DNA of 64,000 nt from CAYUVA01 sp964448115 [NCBI: uncultured bacterium] (GTDB lineage Bacteria; CAYUVA01). The stretch is taken from NCBI GenBank assembly GCA_964448115.1, contig CAYUVA010000014.1, positions 22,751 through 86,750 on the forward strand. Reading direction: 5' to 3'. The translations under genes and the position numbers were made by a program. The notes under the pieces are model-generated. The model searched no databases. It was not told the origin of the DNA and saw only the letters and a program-made list of their open reading frames with translations. This document shows positions 63,082 through 64,000 of the stretch, piece by piece; the stretch's first letter is position 1; each line of letters begins with the position of its first letter.

Positions 63082-64000
63082 TGCTAATATGTTACCGAAT
63101 ATGATAGAAGAGCTTACTAAAAAAATAGGAGAAATAAAAAATAGTATTGAAATCAATTCTTTGGAAATACCTGCAATTAAACAAGCAATTGTTATGCCTA
63201 TATTATATGCACTAAATTGGGATATATTTAATATCAATGAAGTTTCCCCTGAATTCTCCAATGAAAAAGAAAAAATTGATTATTCTTTACGCATAGATAA
63301 TAATGATAAAATATTAATTAAGATATTATCTCGATTATCTAATTTAGATAGACATCAAAATCAACTAATACAATTTTCATATAATAAAGATGTACCTTTA
63401 GCAGTAATTACAAATGGCAATCATTGGTGGCTATATTTGCCTTTGAAAGATGATCAAAATGATAACAAATTATTCCATACTTTTAATTTGCTAGATTGTG
63501 ATGATGAATTATTATCAAAATATTTTGTTATGTTTTTATCGAAGGATTATTGTATATCTGGCAGAAATATTGAATATGCAAATGATATTTATTATGAAAC
63601 ACAAAAGAAAATTCTAATAGAAAAAACATTAAATGAGGCATGGGAAAAGCTGATCAGCGAGCCAGATGATTTAATCGTCGATTTGTTAAGGGAAGCTACA
63701 GAAAGACTTTGCGGACATATACCCGAAAAAGATATGGTTATCAATTTTTTACATGCCCAATATGAAAAAATTAAATCATTATCTCCAGAAAAAATTATAG
63801 CTAATAATTCATTAAATTATAAATCATCTCGAACAAGAAGAACTAATGGACAATATAATTATCTTCATAAAAAAATTTCTAGTTTTACATTTTTAGGTAA
63901 AAGGTATTATGTAAATACTTGGGTTGAGCTTTTGATTAATCTATTAGATATTATTAATACCTTAAACAAAGATAGAATAATTAATTTACTTAAATTAAAA
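63065..64000 (+). CDS. Restriction-endonuclease-like protein, 3' end outside window
   Basis: An ATG at 63065 opens a frame of 312 codons that reaches the window end without a stop. An N-terminal domain resembles the HSDR_N/PD-(D/E)xK fold: LEIPAIKQAIVMPILYALNW, then KEKIDYSLRIDNN, and PLAVITNGNHWWLY. In the usual motif, DY is followed by E-x-K; here the matching strand reads ILIKILSR, so the catalytic pair may be lost or shifted. Residues from about 280 (SFTFLGKRYYVNTWVELLINL) resemble a C-terminal domain seen in related restriction-like proteins. A start at 63089 is also possible. The region is AT-rich. A defence role is only inferred. Confidence 0.6.
   Translation, partial: MKIINDANMLPNMIEELTKKIGEIKNSIEINSLEIPAIKQAIVMPILYALNWDIFNINEVSPEFSNEKEKIDYSLRIDNNDKILIKILSRLSNLDRHQNQLIQFSYNKDVPLAVITNGNHWWLYLPLKDDQNDNKLFHTFNLLDCDDELLSKYFVMFLSKDYCISGRNIEYANDIYYETQKKILIEKTLNEAWEKLISEPDDLIVDLLREATERLCGHIPEKDMVINFLHAQYEKIKSLSPEKIIANNSLNYKSSRTRRTNGQYNYLHKKISSFTFLGKRYYVNTWVELLINLLDIINTLNKDRIINLLKLK

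Overview
The window looks like chromosomal DNA from an uncultivated, anaerobic, diderm (Gram-negative type) bacterium. The outer membrane is implied by a TonB-dependent receptor ending in Phe, a PilQ secretin and several lipoproteins. The anaerobic character is implied by a heterodisulfide-reductase (Hdr) cluster, an AmrS-type radical SAM enzyme, a nickel lactate-racemase-like protein and a multihaem cytochrome c. Secreted proteins with Pro/Thr linkers and repeat-rich intergenic regions resemble what is seen in candidate phyla. I cannot assign a phylum from the sequence alone. Several genes use TGA as a normal stop, so the standard bacterial code applies.

Layout. 1-9.4 kb: a secreted BNR-repeat protein cut by the window edge, Lon protease, a truncated tRNA-Arg fused at its T-arm to a headless oxidoreductase gene, a membrane glycosyltransferase, a decayed DNA methyltransferase and a 1000-residue secreted protein. 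9.5-17.4 kb: an ABC exporter with PurE, a MurF-alanine racemase fusion and a TonB-dependent receptor. 17.9-24.8 kb: a pentapeptide-repeat Ser/Thr kinase, a radical SAM/deacetylase/glycosyltransferase operon, a NosL-like protein, a transporter remnant and an unknown membrane protein. 25-30 kb: a HepT/MntA toxin-antitoxin pair, IleRS, and a metallophosphatase-like multihaem cytochrome whose reading frame crosses an in-frame TGA that is probably selenocysteine. 30-40.6 kb: an FG-GAP protein, an AT-rich methyltransferase, an alpha-galactosidase-like enzyme, a PIN toxin, SmpB, a short-chain dehydrogenase, a START-like protein and two TPR-like proteins. 40.7-47.7 kb: a pilMNOPQ operon followed by a lipoprotein and an invasin-like Ig-repeat lipoprotein. 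48.4-62 kb: a LarA-like protein, an Ldh_2-family dehydrogenase, hdrC, hdrB, hdrA fused with a GltD module, mvhD, an hdrD-like protein, an AT-rich two-gene insert and a GlcD-type flavoprotein. 62-64 kb: an AT-rich block with a coiled-coil protein, a DUF2335 membrane protein and a restriction-like protein cut by the window end.

The genes suggest two linked themes. One is redox metabolism of 2-hydroxy acids: lactate or malate would be racemised and oxidised by soluble and flavin dehydrogenases, with electrons passing through an Hdr-GltD-MvhD complex that could bifurcate between NAD(P)H, ferredoxin and a CCG-domain partner. The other is cell-surface biology: type IV pili, surface adhesin-like proteins, a TonB receptor, and glycan-building or glycan-trimming enzymes. 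The most notable single observation is the probable selenoprotein at 28.7-30.1 kb, in which a Cys-Gly-Cys motif reads Cys-Gly-Sec with a SECIS-like hairpin just downstream. Intergenic regions carry a recurring repeat family (TTTGCGT modules, GTGATA modules, C-rich blocks), and one related C-rich element has inserted in frame into a coding sequence.
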